A DNA stretch of 64,000 nt from Hoyosella levis (GTDB lineage: Bacteria; Actinomycetota; Actinomycetes; Mycobacteriales; Mycobacteriaceae): assembly GCF_026008515.1 (NCBI RefSeq), contig NZ_BQYM01000010.1:62001-126000 (forward strand). Direction: 5' to 3'. The notes under the pieces were generated by a model. It saw only the letters and a list, made by a program, of their open reading frames with translations. It was not told the DNA's origin and made no database searches. A program made the position numbers and the translations under genes. Shown piece by piece: positions 16,967-24,979 of the stretch. Position 1 is the stretch's first letter, and the number at the start of each line of letters is the position of its first letter.

Positions 16967-17641
16967 TCAATCCCGCGATGCGTCGTCGCGCTCAGCAAGC
17001 GGTGCCTGCGACGCCCATACCCCGACCAGCCGGGCAACGACGATCGTGAGGAACATGGTGCCCACCACTGTCTCGAGCGACGCGAGGGCGCGCGCCCACG
17101 GCGCCACCGGCAGTATCTCGCCATAGCCCAGCGTCGCCATGGTGACGTAGCTGTAGTAGATGAACTGCTGGAACCTCATCTCGGTGTTCTGCGGGTCGCT
17201 GAAGCTGCCCGGCGCCGCGAGCTCGATCAGCGAGAACACCGTGGCGAAGAAGCCACCCAGGATGAGGTACACGCACACCGCCGCGAGGATCAGCGCGAGC
17301 CCGCCGGAATTCGACCGACGGAAGACGAAGGCCATCAGCTCGACGATCAGCAGCAGCATGAAAGTCCCCACGCTGAGGAGCATTCCGGCGTACGCCACCG
17401 TGCTGTGCTGGGCGAGCGCGAACCACAGCGCGAAAGCGGCGAAGAGCAGCCCCACGACCATGGTCGGTGTGCACGCTCGGCCCCGGCCGCGCACCACCTG
17501 CACGCCGAAGAAGATCATGCCGCCGTAGAACAGCAGGTACGCGGCCGTCCACCATTCGCCGTAGTGGGTGAGCGGATACCCGAACTGCAGAAGCACGACG
17601 AACGCCAGCAGCAGGCCAAGCTTTCTTTCCATGCTCGGCAT
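16967..17641 (-). CDS. Potassium channel protein (ion channel family with one pore domain)
   Basis: A 224-residue membrane protein. Several hydrophobic helices fill residues 5-140; then a pore helix and selectivity filter read YYSYVTMATLGYGEILPVAP, with the last inner helix LETVVGTMFLTIVVARLVG. TLGYGE is the potassium filter. The short cytoplasmic tail has no RCK domain. ATG 17641 is used; ATG 17632 is also possible. The gene stands alone, divergent from ltrA with a 35-bp gap. The tail end PLAERDDASRD and the DNA after it recur in degraded form at 19050-19085. Confidence 0.88.
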   Translation of the reverse strand: MPSMERKLGLLLAFVVLLQFGYPLTHYGEWWTAAYLLFYGGMIFFGVQVVRGRGRACTPTMVVGLLFAAFALWFALAQHSTVAYAGMLLSVGTFMLLLIVELMAFVFRRSNSGGLALILAAVCVYLILGGFFATVFSLIELAAPGSFSDPQNTEMRFQQFIYYSYVTMATLGYGEILPVAPWARALASLETVVGTMFLTIVVARLVGVWASQAPLAERDDASRD

Positions 17642-17676
17642 CTAACCACGCGCAAAGCCTGTGATAGCTTCGCCCC

Positions 17677-18849
17677 ATGCGATCCGCTCAGTCGCCCAGT
17701 GCTGTCCTGCGCCGCACCAACAGCGGGCATGTCGGGACCGTCGAGCTGTTCTTCGACCTCGTGTATGTCCTCGCGATCATCCAGCTCTCCCACTTCCTGC
17801 TCTACGACCTCTCGCCCCGCGGAGGGCTCGAGGCCCTGATCCTCTTCGCCGCCGTGTGGTGGGGCTGGAACTACTCGGCGTGGGCGATGAACTGGCTCGA
17901 TCCGGATCATCCCAAGGTGCGCCTGCTCGTGGTGTCGCTGATGCTCGCGGCCCTGACCATGGCGATCGCCATACCGGACGCGTTCGGCGACCGGGCCCTG
18001 CTGTTCGTGGCGGGCTACTTGTTCCTGCAGCTCGTGCGCTCGGCATTCATGGTGGTCGCCTTCCGTGGTCAATTGATGGCCCGCAACTATGCCCAGCTCC
18101 TCGCCTGGAGCGTGGGATCAGGCGTGCTGTGGGTAGCGGGGGCCCTCGCGGACGACAACGCCCGGATCTACTTGTGGATCGCCGCCCTCGCTGTCGACTA
18201 CCTCGCGCCGATCGCCGGCTTCTACCTCCCGCGCCTCGGCGCCACGTCCATGCTGGACTGGCCGCTCACCGAGGAGCACCTCGCGGAGCGTTGCCGGCTG
18301 GTGTTCATCATCGCGCTCGGCGAATCAATCCTCATCCTCGGCGGCGTCCTCGCCGATACCGAGCTCGACCCGGCAACGATCACCGCAGGAGTGGTCGGTT
18401 TCGCGTCGATCGTATTGATGTGGTGGCTGTACTTCAGCCCGCGCCATGGAAACGTGGAGAAGGAGCTCCCGTCGCACCTCTCCTCCGCAGCCGTCGGCCG
18501 CGCCGCCTACACCTACGGGCACGCGTTCATGGTGGGTGGAGCCATCGTCGTGGCCGTTGGCATCGAGCTAGTGACGACGCACCCGGGCGATCCGGCATCG
18601 TGGGCCGCGGTGCTTACCATCCTCGGCGGGCCCGCCATCTACCTCATCGGCAACATCATCTTCAACGAGTCGCGCAACCAGCAGCTCCCCATGTCGCGGG
18701 TAGCCGCGCTAGCGGCATTCGTCGTCGTCGGCGCGATGGCCCTCCTCATCGGCGCCCCCTACCTGGTGGTAGCGCTCGCGGCCCTTGGCATCCTCCTCGC
18801 CACCGGATCACTGACCAAGGAGCTGTGGGAGCGCCCCGTGCACCATTGA
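17677..18849 (+). CDS. Low temperature requirement protein A (LtrA) family membrane protein
   Basis: A 390-residue membrane protein with about eleven hydrophobic segments. It has the family start VELFFDLVYVLAIIQLSHFL and the motif VFIIALGESILILGG, both typical of LtrA. The molecular function is not known; the name comes from a Listeria mutant unable to grow in the cold. The gene is divergent from the potassium channel, so both promoters must lie within 35 bp or inside coding sequence. Confidence 0.9.
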   Translation: MRSAQSPSAVLRRTNSGHVGTVELFFDLVYVLAIIQLSHFLLYDLSPRGGLEALILFAAVWWGWNYSAWAMNWLDPDHPKVRLLVVSLMLAALTMAIAIPDAFGDRALLFVAGYLFLQLVRSAFMVVAFRGQLMARNYAQLLAWSVGSGVLWVAGALADDNARIYLWIAALAVDYLAPIAGFYLPRLGATSMLDWPLTEEHLAERCRLVFIIALGESILILGGVLADTELDPATITAGVVGFASIVLMWWLYFSPRHGNVEKELPSHLSSAAVGRAAYTYGHAFMVGGAIVVAVGIELVTTHPGDPASWAAVLTILGGPAIYLIGNIIFNESRNQQLPMSRVAALAAFVVVGAMALLIGAPYLVVALAALGILLATGSLTKELWERPVHH

Positions 18850-18911
18850 GCCGCGGGGTGTCGGCCTGGCTTGGCCTGCGCCGGTCGGCCCGGCTGGTCG
18901 GACACCGGCCG

Positions 18912-18960
18912 CAAACGCGATAGAAGCTGCCGGGAACCGGCCTGATTTCTATCGCGTTTG
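18912..18960. repeat. Interspersed hairpin repeat, family 1, copy 4
   Basis: CAAACGCGATAGAAGC (18912-18927) pairs with TTCTATCGCGTTTG (18947-18960). Sequence after it resembles that after copy 3 for more than 100 bases. It lies in a 243-bp gap after ltrA. Confidence 0.85.
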
Positions 18961-19049
18961 ACCGTTTCCCGTGCTTTTGCCGCGGAGTGGGCGAGCGGCG
19001 CGACGGGCTCACGCCGCCGACTGCGACGAGCTAGGCGCGGAAGCCTGCG

Positions 19050-19085
19050 TCAATCCCCCAATGCCTCGTCGCGCTCAGCAGGCCG
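19050..19085 (-). pseudogene. Relic of a potassium-channel C terminus
   Basis: The minus strand reads RPAERDEALGD followed by TGA at 19050-19052. This matches the end of the channel at 16967-17641 (PLAERDDASRD, stop). The DNA resembles 16967-17002 and the resemblance continues leftwards into the hairpin repeat. No more of the channel is left upstream, where a low-GC gene begins instead. Confidence 0.45.
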
Positions 19086-19092
19086 ACCACGA

Positions 19093-19515
19093 TCAGTTTG
19101 GACTTGAAGAGCGATCAACGAAGAAGACCCGAAACAGAATCAAGACAACTGTTGCGATGCACACGCCCACACCCACAGGGTTGAGGATACCCAGCGAAAA
19201 AATGACAGGCACGTCTTGGTCCGCTTTGCTAATTGGGTAGGCAGCCACTGCAATAGCCGCAGCCAAGAATGCCAGTATCCAATGAAACGTCATCGATTGT
19301 TGCCGGAAAAAGACACTTATAAACGTCACTAGGAATGCCAGGATCGCAAGTAGTATCAACGTTGCAGTTAGCCCATGGAGACTGTCTGCGGTGTCGCGCG
19401 GAAGCCTCTTCGCCACGAAAAAGGCGGCGATGGACAATCCGGTAACGAGCGTGATGCCGACGATGGCGGTTCTGATCCGGCTGCCAAGGGCAAGGTTATG
19501 TGAGAACTTTCGCAT
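19093..19515 (-). CDS. Small membrane protein of unknown function, low GC
   Basis: A 140-residue protein with four hydrophobic helices (about residues 18-38, 48-70, 80-97, 112-132) and the sequence LLAILAFLVTFISVFFRQQS. The family was not recognised. Base composition is clearly more AT-rich than the neighbours (codons such as AAA, ATA, TTA and AAT are frequent), which suggests transfer. It lies between hairpin repeats 4 and 5, both in the same orientation, and directly follows the channel relic. ATG 19515 is used; no clear ribosome binding site, so the start is uncertain. Confidence 0.6.
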   Translation of the reverse strand: MRKFSHNLALGSRIRTAIVGITLVTGLSIAAFFVAKRLPRDTADSLHGLTATLILLAILAFLVTFISVFFRQQSMTFHWILAFLAAAIAVAAYPISKADQDVPVIFSLGILNPVGVGVCIATVVLILFRVFFVDRSSSPN

Positions 19516-19623
19516 TTCGTAGGTTTCCCATTCCCTTTGATCGATAAAGATGACGTCCGCGATGCGATGCCGCTGTGAAGTGGTATTCGCTCGCGGGCGG
19601 CCCTGATGGGCGGACCCCGGCCG

Positions 19624-19673
19624 CAAAAGCGATAGAAGCTGTCGAGAACCCGGCGAAGTTTCTATCGCGTTTG
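19624..19673. repeat. Interspersed hairpin repeat, family 1, copy 5
   Basis: CAAAAGCGATAGAAGC (19624-19639; one base differs from the usual arm) pairs with TTCTATCGCGTTTG (19660-19673) and is followed by the shared tail CCCGTGCTTTTGCCGCC. It stands upstream of the low-GC gene. Confidence 0.85.
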
Positions 19674-19768
19674 ACGGTTTCCCGTGCTTTTGCCGCCCCA
19701 CGGTCCGCCCCAGCACTGAGCGGCCCGCCGCCAGCACCTGAAACCGCCAGCACCAGACCCGCCCCCAA

Positions 19769-20578
19769 CTACACGCGCACGCCCGCGGTGAGTGTCTCGG
19801 CGATCGCACGGTCGCCGTGCACGGTGAGCTTGTCGAGGGATTCGCGGCGCCAGAGAGCGAGCAAGAGGTCCTGGGCTCGGCCGCGAAGCGCGACATCCCC
19901 CTTGCCATGCTCGTAGGTGATGGTTGCCTGCCCGTCGGCGAAGCGGATCATCCATTCGGCATTGTCGGTGTCAGTGCCGTGGATGTGCACGCTGCGACCG
20001 TCGAGGTCGGCGCAGACAGTGCTTCCCTTCTCGACCGCGCGGGGGATCATCACCTGGCACCATTCGTCGATCCCGTCGGCCGCGCCAGCCGGATCAGCGT
20101 CGGTGGGGCCGCCTCCCCCGGCGGCGTTCAGCGCGAAAGCAATATCGAAGCGGTGAATGGTCGCCTCATGGGCCTGGCGTCGCGCCCACCACTCCACTGC
20201 TCGTGGACCGAGGAAGGTGGTCGCGGGCTGGTCCGGATCGCGACGGGCGAGGTCGTCGGCGAGCTGGTTGACCGCATCGCGGTAGGCATCGATGCACGCC
20301 TCGCCGCGCGGAACGACAGGCAGGGCGGCACGGTCTGGCATTGGCGCGCTCGCGGGCAACCGGAGCGCCGCGAGCACCCACAGGTGCACCTTGGCGGTGT
20401 GCCGCACCACGTTCTCGACCGTCCACCCGGAAACAGTGGGCACGGGAAGCGACAGGGCTCCGGAGCTGGTGGCCGCGATCCGGTCGCCCTCCGCGCGGAG
20501 CACGCCGATCAGATGCTCCATGGGCACCGCGGGGACGGGTGCGTCCAGCGGTGACGCGTCGCTGTGATTGTGTGCCAT
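19769..20578 (-). CDS. Maleylpyruvate isomerase-family mycothiol-dependent protein (DinB-like fold)
   Basis: A 269-residue protein with the MDMPI N-terminal four-helix domain and a C-terminal MDMPI_C domain. Metal-binding residues are seen as VVRHTAKVHLWV (His near residue 60) and RQAHEATIHRFD (HxxxxH), the arrangement used to bind a divalent metal and mycothiol. Members act as mycothiol S-transferases or isomerases; the substrate is unknown. ATG 20578 is used (MAHNHSD); an upstream start is possible. It is convergent with the low-GC region and divergent from the DM13 gene. Confidence 0.85.
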   Translation of the reverse strand: MAHNHSDASPLDAPVPAVPMEHLIGVLRAEGDRIAATSSGALSLPVPTVSGWTVENVVRHTAKVHLWVLAALRLPASAPMPDRAALPVVPRGEACIDAYRDAVNQLADDLARRDPDQPATTFLGPRAVEWWARRQAHEATIHRFDIAFALNAAGGGGPTDADPAGAADGIDEWCQVMIPRAVEKGSTVCADLDGRSVHIHGTDTDNAEWMIRFADGQATITYEHGKGDVALRGRAQDLLLALWRRESLDKLTVHGDRAIAETLTAGVRV

Positions 20579-20662
20579 GGTCACAGACCCTACCGGTGAG
20601 CAGGGCGCATGCGAATCCGTCATACTGGACGCCCCGGCCGCTGGAATACCGTGAGGTGCACC

Positions 20663-21253
20663 TTGGCGAAGCATCGCCGATCGACTCGTCGCTCGATCGT
20701 GCTCGCGATCGCGGCCATCCTGCTAGTGGTGCTCCTGGTGCTGCTCTATCTGTTCCAGCCTTGGAAGCTCTTCGTCGACGAAACCGTGGACGAGGCGGCA
20801 CCGTTCAGCACACCCACGGCTACCGCCCCCGCGGCACCGGATTCCCCAGCTATTGCACGATCGACAGCGCCCGACCCGCCAGCACCTGCTGATGCCGGTC
20901 CGCGAATGATCGCCCGCGGCTCGTTCATCTCCCACGAGCACGCCACCTCGGGCAGCGTCGTGGTCTACGAGTCGGCGGATGGGTCTCGGGTGCTGCGCAT
21001 CGAGGATCTCCGCACCTCCAACGGGCCAGACCTGAAGGTGTGGCTCACCGATGCGCCCGTCATCGAGGGGTTCGACGGCTGGGGCGTGTTCGACGATGGC
21101 CAGTACATCGATCTGGGCGCGCTCAAGGGCAATATCGGCAGCCAGAACTACGAGATACCCCCGGCCGCGGACCTCGCGGAGCTAACGAGCATCTCGGTGT
21201 GGTGCGCGCGCTTCCGGGTGTCGTTCGGGGCCGCTGAGCTCCTGCCGGTGTGA
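20663..21253 (+). CDS. Membrane-anchored DM13-domain protein
   Basis: Taken from TTG 20663, which follows GAGGTG by four bases, the product has 196 residues. It has one N-terminal membrane anchor (SIVLAIAAILLVVLLVLLYL), a Pro/Ala/Thr linker and a DM13 domain: GSFISHEHATSGSVVVYES, RIEDLRTSNGPDLKVWL, LGALKGNIGSQNYEIP and SVWCARFRVSFGAAEL. The single Cys in the SVWCARF motif is characteristic. DM13 domains are thought to take part in extracellular redox or electron transfer. It lies 21 bp upstream of the NRDE gene. Confidence 0.88.
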   Translation: MAKHRRSTRRSIVLAIAAILLVVLLVLLYLFQPWKLFVDETVDEAAPFSTPTATAPAAPDSPAIARSTAPDPPAPADAGPRMIARGSFISHEHATSGSVVVYESADGSRVLRIEDLRTSNGPDLKVWLTDAPVIEGFDGWGVFDDGQYIDLGALKGNIGSQNYEIPPAADLAELTSISVWCARFRVSFGAAELLPV

Positions 21254-21274
21254 TCCCGCGCTAGGGTCGGTCTC

Positions 21275-22039
21275 ATGTGCGTGATCTTTGTGGCGTGGCA
21301 GGTTCATCCGGGGTGCCCGTTGATCGTGGCCGCCAACCGGGACGAGTTCCACGAGCGCCCCACTGAATCCGTGCACTGGTGGGCTTCCGAGCCGGAACTG
21401 CTCGCGGGCCGGGATGCGCGATCGGGCGGCACCTGGCTGGGCGTGACGCGGACGGGACGGTTCGCGGCGGTCACGAACTATCGAGGTCCCGACGAGGCGG
21501 CGGGGAGCATCTCGCGGGGCGAGCTACCAGTGCGGTTCCTGCTTGGTACGGACTCCGCCGAGGACTATGCGACCGGGGTGGCCGCGGCCGGCGACCAGTA
21601 CGCGGGCTTCTCGCTGCTGGCCTCGGACGGCGAGCAGCTCTGGTATGTCTCCAATCGCGGGGATGGTGCCCCGCGCGCTGTGGAGCCGGGTTTCCATGGA
21701 TTGTCCAACGCGAACCTTGATACGCCCTGGCCCAAGGTGGAAGCGGGGCGGGCCGCGTTCGCGGAGGCAGTGGGCGCTGACCCTGATCCGTTGGGCGAGG
21801 GCGGCGCTGCCCGGTACCTGAGGCTGCTGCGCAATGCCGATCTAGCTTCTGCGGAGCTTCCGGATACCGGCTTCTCCGAGGAGATGGAGCGCGGTTTGTC
21901 GAGCATCTTCGTCGACCTTCCCGGCTATGGCACGCGCAGCAGCACTGTGCTGACGATGCGCGATTGTCGCGGCCGCATGGTGGAGCGACGCTTCTCCGCG
22001 GAGAGAACAACGCTCGGGACCTCCACGACGGAGTGGTGA
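21275..22039 (+). CDS. NRDE family protein (TANGO2-like)
   Basis: A 254-residue protein beginning MCVIFVAWQVHPGCPLIVAA followed by NRDEFHERPT, the defining motif of the family; DARSGGTWLGVTRTGRFAAV also fits. Cys2 would become N-terminal after Met removal, as in Ntn hydrolases. The vertebrate relative TANGO2 is linked to haem and lipid metabolism; the bacterial role is not settled. It follows the DM13 gene closely and is convergent with the ADP-ribosylglycohydrolase gene. Confidence 0.9.
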   Translation: MCVIFVAWQVHPGCPLIVAANRDEFHERPTESVHWWASEPELLAGRDARSGGTWLGVTRTGRFAAVTNYRGPDEAAGSISRGELPVRFLLGTDSAEDYATGVAAAGDQYAGFSLLASDGEQLWYVSNRGDGAPRAVEPGFHGLSNANLDTPWPKVEAGRAAFAEAVGADPDPLGEGGAARYLRLLRNADLASAELPDTGFSEEMERGLSSIFVDLPGYGTRSSTVLTMRDCRGRMVERRFSAERTTLGTSTTEW

Positions 22040-22055
22040 GCAGCCGCTCAACCAC

Positions 22056-23009
22056 TTAGCGACTGTGCCCCACGATCCCCTCGGCGAGATCCGCGAGATC
22101 CGCAGCAGTGAGGCCGGGCCACCCGTGCAGCATCGCGACGAGTTCCCCGGGCAGGCTGCTCGCGCCCCAGCGGGCCCCGACAAGCATGCCCGTGATCGCT
22201 GCGGTCGTGTCAGTATCGTGCCCTGCCCGCACCGCTTGCTCCATGGCTGCCAGCGCGTGGGCGGGCGTGCTCGCGTCGGTGGTGGTGATCGCCCACCACG
22301 CGGTCTGCAGCGCGTGCACCACCCAGCCATTCTTGGGAAAGTCCGCGGGAGTGCCCGCCTCGGCTTGGTCAAGCAGTGGCGACCAGAAGGAGCGGGTCGA
22401 TTCCGGCGCAGCGTCGAGGTGCAGGCGCACGCCCTCGAGGGTTCCGGTCAGTACGGCGTGACGGATGGCTGCCGACCAGATCTGGCAGGCTTCTCGTGCG
22501 CGCTCGTCGTCGTGGGTGAGGTCGCTGACCAATGCGGCGGCCTCGGCACAGCCGTCGGCATCGTGGAGATAGGAAATGCCCACCGCGGCGGTGCGCATGA
22601 GTGATCCGTTGCCACCCTTGAGGCCGCTGATCTCCCGGGCCACGCGTGCCATCGATGCGGCGTCCGGCCCTGCGCTTCCCAGCACTTGCGCGGTCTGGTT
22701 ACCGATGTCCTTCGGGATCGAGCGCAGCCAGTCGACGAACCCGGCCGCGACGGCATCGAGTCCTGCTGGCGTGCGCAGGTCCAGGCCGGAGTGCGCGGCG
22801 CGGGCTACAGCGATGGCCATGCTCGTGTCGTCGGTCCACTCACCGGGGGCGAACGGGCCGATTCCGCCGCCGATCATGCCGATGTCCTGGTGCGGGCCGG
22901 GATGGGTGAACTCATAGCCCGCGCCGAGGGCATCACCGAAGGCACACCCGATCAGTGCGCCGCGTGCGCGATCGAGGTCGATTCCGGACCCTTGCGTGCC
23001 TGAACCCAT
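22056..23009 (-). CDS. ADP-ribosylglycohydrolase family protein
   Basis: A 317-residue protein of the ARH/DraG family. GCAFGDALGAGYEF at the N terminus, EWTDDTSMAIAVARAA (metal ligands Thr-Asp-Asp) and GHDTDTTAAITGMLVGARWG (second metal ligand set, DTDT) are clear. Such enzymes remove ADP-ribose from proteins or other carriers using two Mg ions. AAGGCAGG lies upstream of the ATG. No ADP-ribosyltransferase is present nearby. Confidence 0.9.
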   Translation of the reverse strand: MGSGTQGSGIDLDRARGALIGCAFGDALGAGYEFTHPGPHQDIGMIGGGIGPFAPGEWTDDTSMAIAVARAAHSGLDLRTPAGLDAVAAGFVDWLRSIPKDIGNQTAQVLGSAGPDAASMARVAREISGLKGGNGSLMRTAAVGISYLHDADGCAEAAALVSDLTHDDERAREACQIWSAAIRHAVLTGTLEGVRLHLDAAPESTRSFWSPLLDQAEAGTPADFPKNGWVVHALQTAWWAITTTDASTPAHALAAMEQAVRAGHDTDTTAAITGMLVGARWGASSLPGELVAMLHGWPGLTAADLADLAEGIVGHSR

Positions 23010-23100
23010 CGCAACCTGCCTTCTGCTCGGCGCCGTTTCCCGAGGCTAGCCCAGGCTGCCGCTTGCCACCGGCGATGACCCCCAAACGGCCCACACCAAG

Positions 23101-23171
23101 ATCACACGGTGATAACAGTCACAGGATTGCGGTAACACCGGGTCACCTCACCGGGATGTACACCTCGTAAC
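23101..23171. promoter_or_regulatory. Possible regulatory motifs upstream of the secreted lipoprotein gene
   Basis: ATCACACGGTGAT (23101-23113) is a palindrome with 5-bp arms. GTCAC (23118), GTAAC (23132), GTCAC (23142) and GTAAC (23167) are short direct repeats. GTAAC-type direct repeats are bound by MtrA-like response regulators in actinobacteria. This is a suggestion only. Confidence 0.25.
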
Positions 23172-23224
23172 AGCACGCTTGGTTCGTTGCCGCCCAGCGC
23201 GGCGCACGGAGGGGGAACTGAAGA

Positions 23225-24358
23225 ATGATTTCTGCCCGAAAGTCGGCATTGACGGCCCTGCTAGGGGTCGCGCTGCTTGCTGGTCCCGCATGTGGATCCG
23301 GCACCGACATCACACCGGTCTCGGGCTCGTCGAGCTCCAGCCCGACCGAGAACGTGATCGACAACGGTTCGGACGAGCCGACGAGCAATGACACCGGAAC
23401 GGCGGAGCCCAGCGCGGGCCCGGCCAGCCCCGGATCAAGCGGTGCTGGAACGGCGGGATCCGCAACCACCGATCCCGCGAGCCCGGCATCCACCGGTCCC
23501 GGGTCCGTCCTCGTCGAGACAAAGACGTTCACCGGCGCCGCGATCCCTAGCGTGCCCGTTTCCCTCATGCTCGCCGCGGAATGCGACGTCGCGAACCGCG
23601 ACATCCCCCTCGGCGTGGACTTCACGACGACCTACGACGGCATCACCAACGCCGCGGGCGAGGCCCTGTTCGCCGACATGCCGCTCGGCTGCTACCGCGC
23701 CAACATGGATGTCCCCGAGAACACCAACCCCGTGCCCGAGGGAATGCACACCGTCATCCTCACCGAGGAGATCCCCCACCAGTCGCTGTGGTTCCGCTTC
23801 ACCGATGAGCCCATCGGCGAGGGCAACCTGCGCCTTGGCCAGGTCTTTGTGCGCGACAGCGCGGGGAATCCGATCTCCCGCGCGGCTCTCGAGCTGGAGC
23901 AGTGCGGCACCAGCAACCGCATGACCACGGTCAACAGTGACCGCGAAGGACGGATCATCCTCGAGGTCCCGCGCGCCGAGTGCTACACAGTCGTGGGCAC
24001 TTCCGGCACCTCCGAGTGGACCCTGACCGGCCGACCCGTTATCGATACAGGCACCAGCAATTTCGCGCTGGATGTCGTTCTTGATCGCGCGGGCACCGGG
24101 CCCACGTGCGAGGCGACCTCGATCGAGGCCGACCTCGACCTGCCCTACGAGTACGGCACCACCCCGGTGTCGGTTGATTGCGCCGAGGGCTGGGCCGCGA
24201 TCCGCTGGCCCGAGTCCCCCGGCGACAACCAGCGCCTCGTGCATCTCGTGGATGGCGCATGGACCACCTACATCGCGTTCCCGCACCAGCAGTGCTGGGC
24301 CGAGGCGCGCGGTAACGGAGTTCCCGACCGCTTGCAGAAGTACTTCCAGGAGTGCTGA
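23225..24358 (+). CDS. Secreted lipoprotein with two beta-sandwich-like domains (function unknown)
   Basis: A 377-residue exported protein. A signal peptide ends in LLAGPAC (lipidated Cys about residue 23). A Ser/Thr/Pro/Gly linker follows to about residue 95. Then two domains with the look of SpaA/CnaB-type or prealbumin-like folds: VPVSLMLAAECDVANRDIP ... GEALFADMPLGCYRANMDVP and VFVRDSAGNPISRAALELEQ ... GRIILEVPRAECYTVVG. Each has a Cys pair likely to form a disulfide. The C-terminal part holds four more Cys. The start follows GGAGGGGGAACTGAAG. No similar gene was recognised. Confidence 0.8.
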   Translation: MISARKSALTALLGVALLAGPACGSGTDITPVSGSSSSSPTENVIDNGSDEPTSNDTGTAEPSAGPASPGSSGAGTAGSATTDPASPASTGPGSVLVETKTFTGAAIPSVPVSLMLAAECDVANRDIPLGVDFTTTYDGITNAAGEALFADMPLGCYRANMDVPENTNPVPEGMHTVILTEEIPHQSLWFRFTDEPIGEGNLRLGQVFVRDSAGNPISRAALELEQCGTSNRMTTVNSDREGRIILEVPRAECYTVVGTSGTSEWTLTGRPVIDTGTSNFALDVVLDRAGTGPTCEATSIEADLDLPYEYGTTPVSVDCAEGWAAIRWPESPGDNQRLVHLVDGAWTTYIAFPHQQCWAEARGNGVPDRLQKYFQEC

Positions 24359-24377
24359 TCTCGCAGTAGCGATCTAG

Positions 24378-24420
24378 CGCGGTGCCCTGGCCAGTCCTTC
24401 GGGACGGTCGGGGCACCGCG
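24378..24420 (+). terminator. Stem-loop terminator after the secreted lipoprotein gene
   Basis: Perfect 10-bp arms CGCGGTGCCC (24378-24387) and GGGCACCGCG (24411-24420) about 20 bases after the stop; it lies between convergent genes. Confidence 0.7.
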
Positions 24421-24442
24421 CGCTCGCGTTGTGGACTGTCGC

Positions 24443-24979
24443 TCAATGCTCAGGCTGCGGTGGGCGCCGGAAGTGCCCGACCGCGCGAACGGCGATGAGC
24501 ACGCTCACTGAAGCGAGGCCGGCTGCGAGCATCGCCTTGGAGCGGAGCTTCTCGGAGCATCTGCTCTCCAGCCAGCTATGCGGAACGGGGCGGTAGAACT
24601 CGTTCGGCGGGCCCCGCACCACGGTGACGGTCAGCTCGCTGGACTCCACCGGCGATATGACCGAGCCACACTCCAGGATGCGCGCCTCCCCGCTATCGAC
24701 GGGAAGAGTGATCGGGTCGCGCACCACCGCCACGCTGAGCCACAGGGCTGGAGAGGCCAGGAGCACGCAGGCGATGCCGGACACCAGCGACAACCGGGTG
24801 CGCCGACGCCGATGCCACCACTTCCAGGTGAGCCCCGCGAGGAATGCGACGAATGCCAGCCACTCCACCCAGGTGACGGACCACGCGAGCCGATAACCAA
24901 AAGCAAGAGCCACCAGCCAGAAGACCGCGGTGTGCGTGGTGGTGCGCGAGCGTTGCCTGCGCAGTTGCCCGAGGTCCAC
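24443..24979 (-). CDS. Membrane protein of unknown function
   Basis: A 178-residue protein with two N-terminal helices, an RRRR loop, a third helix, an extracytoplasmic stretch with two cysteines (ILECGSVISP, ESRCSEK) and a C-terminal helix. The family was not recognised. The start is GTG 24979, which overlaps the TAG of the upstream 5'-nucleotidase gene by one base (TAGTG), so translation is coupled. Confidence 0.7.
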   Translation of the reverse strand: MDLGQLRRQRSRTTTHTAVFWLVALAFGYRLAWSVTWVEWLAFVAFLAGLTWKWWHRRRRTRLSLVSGIACVLLASPALWLSVAVVRDPITLPVDSGEARILECGSVISPVESSELTVTVVRGPPNEFYRPVPHSWLESRCSEKLRSKAMLAAGLASVSVLIAVRAVGHFRRPPQPEH

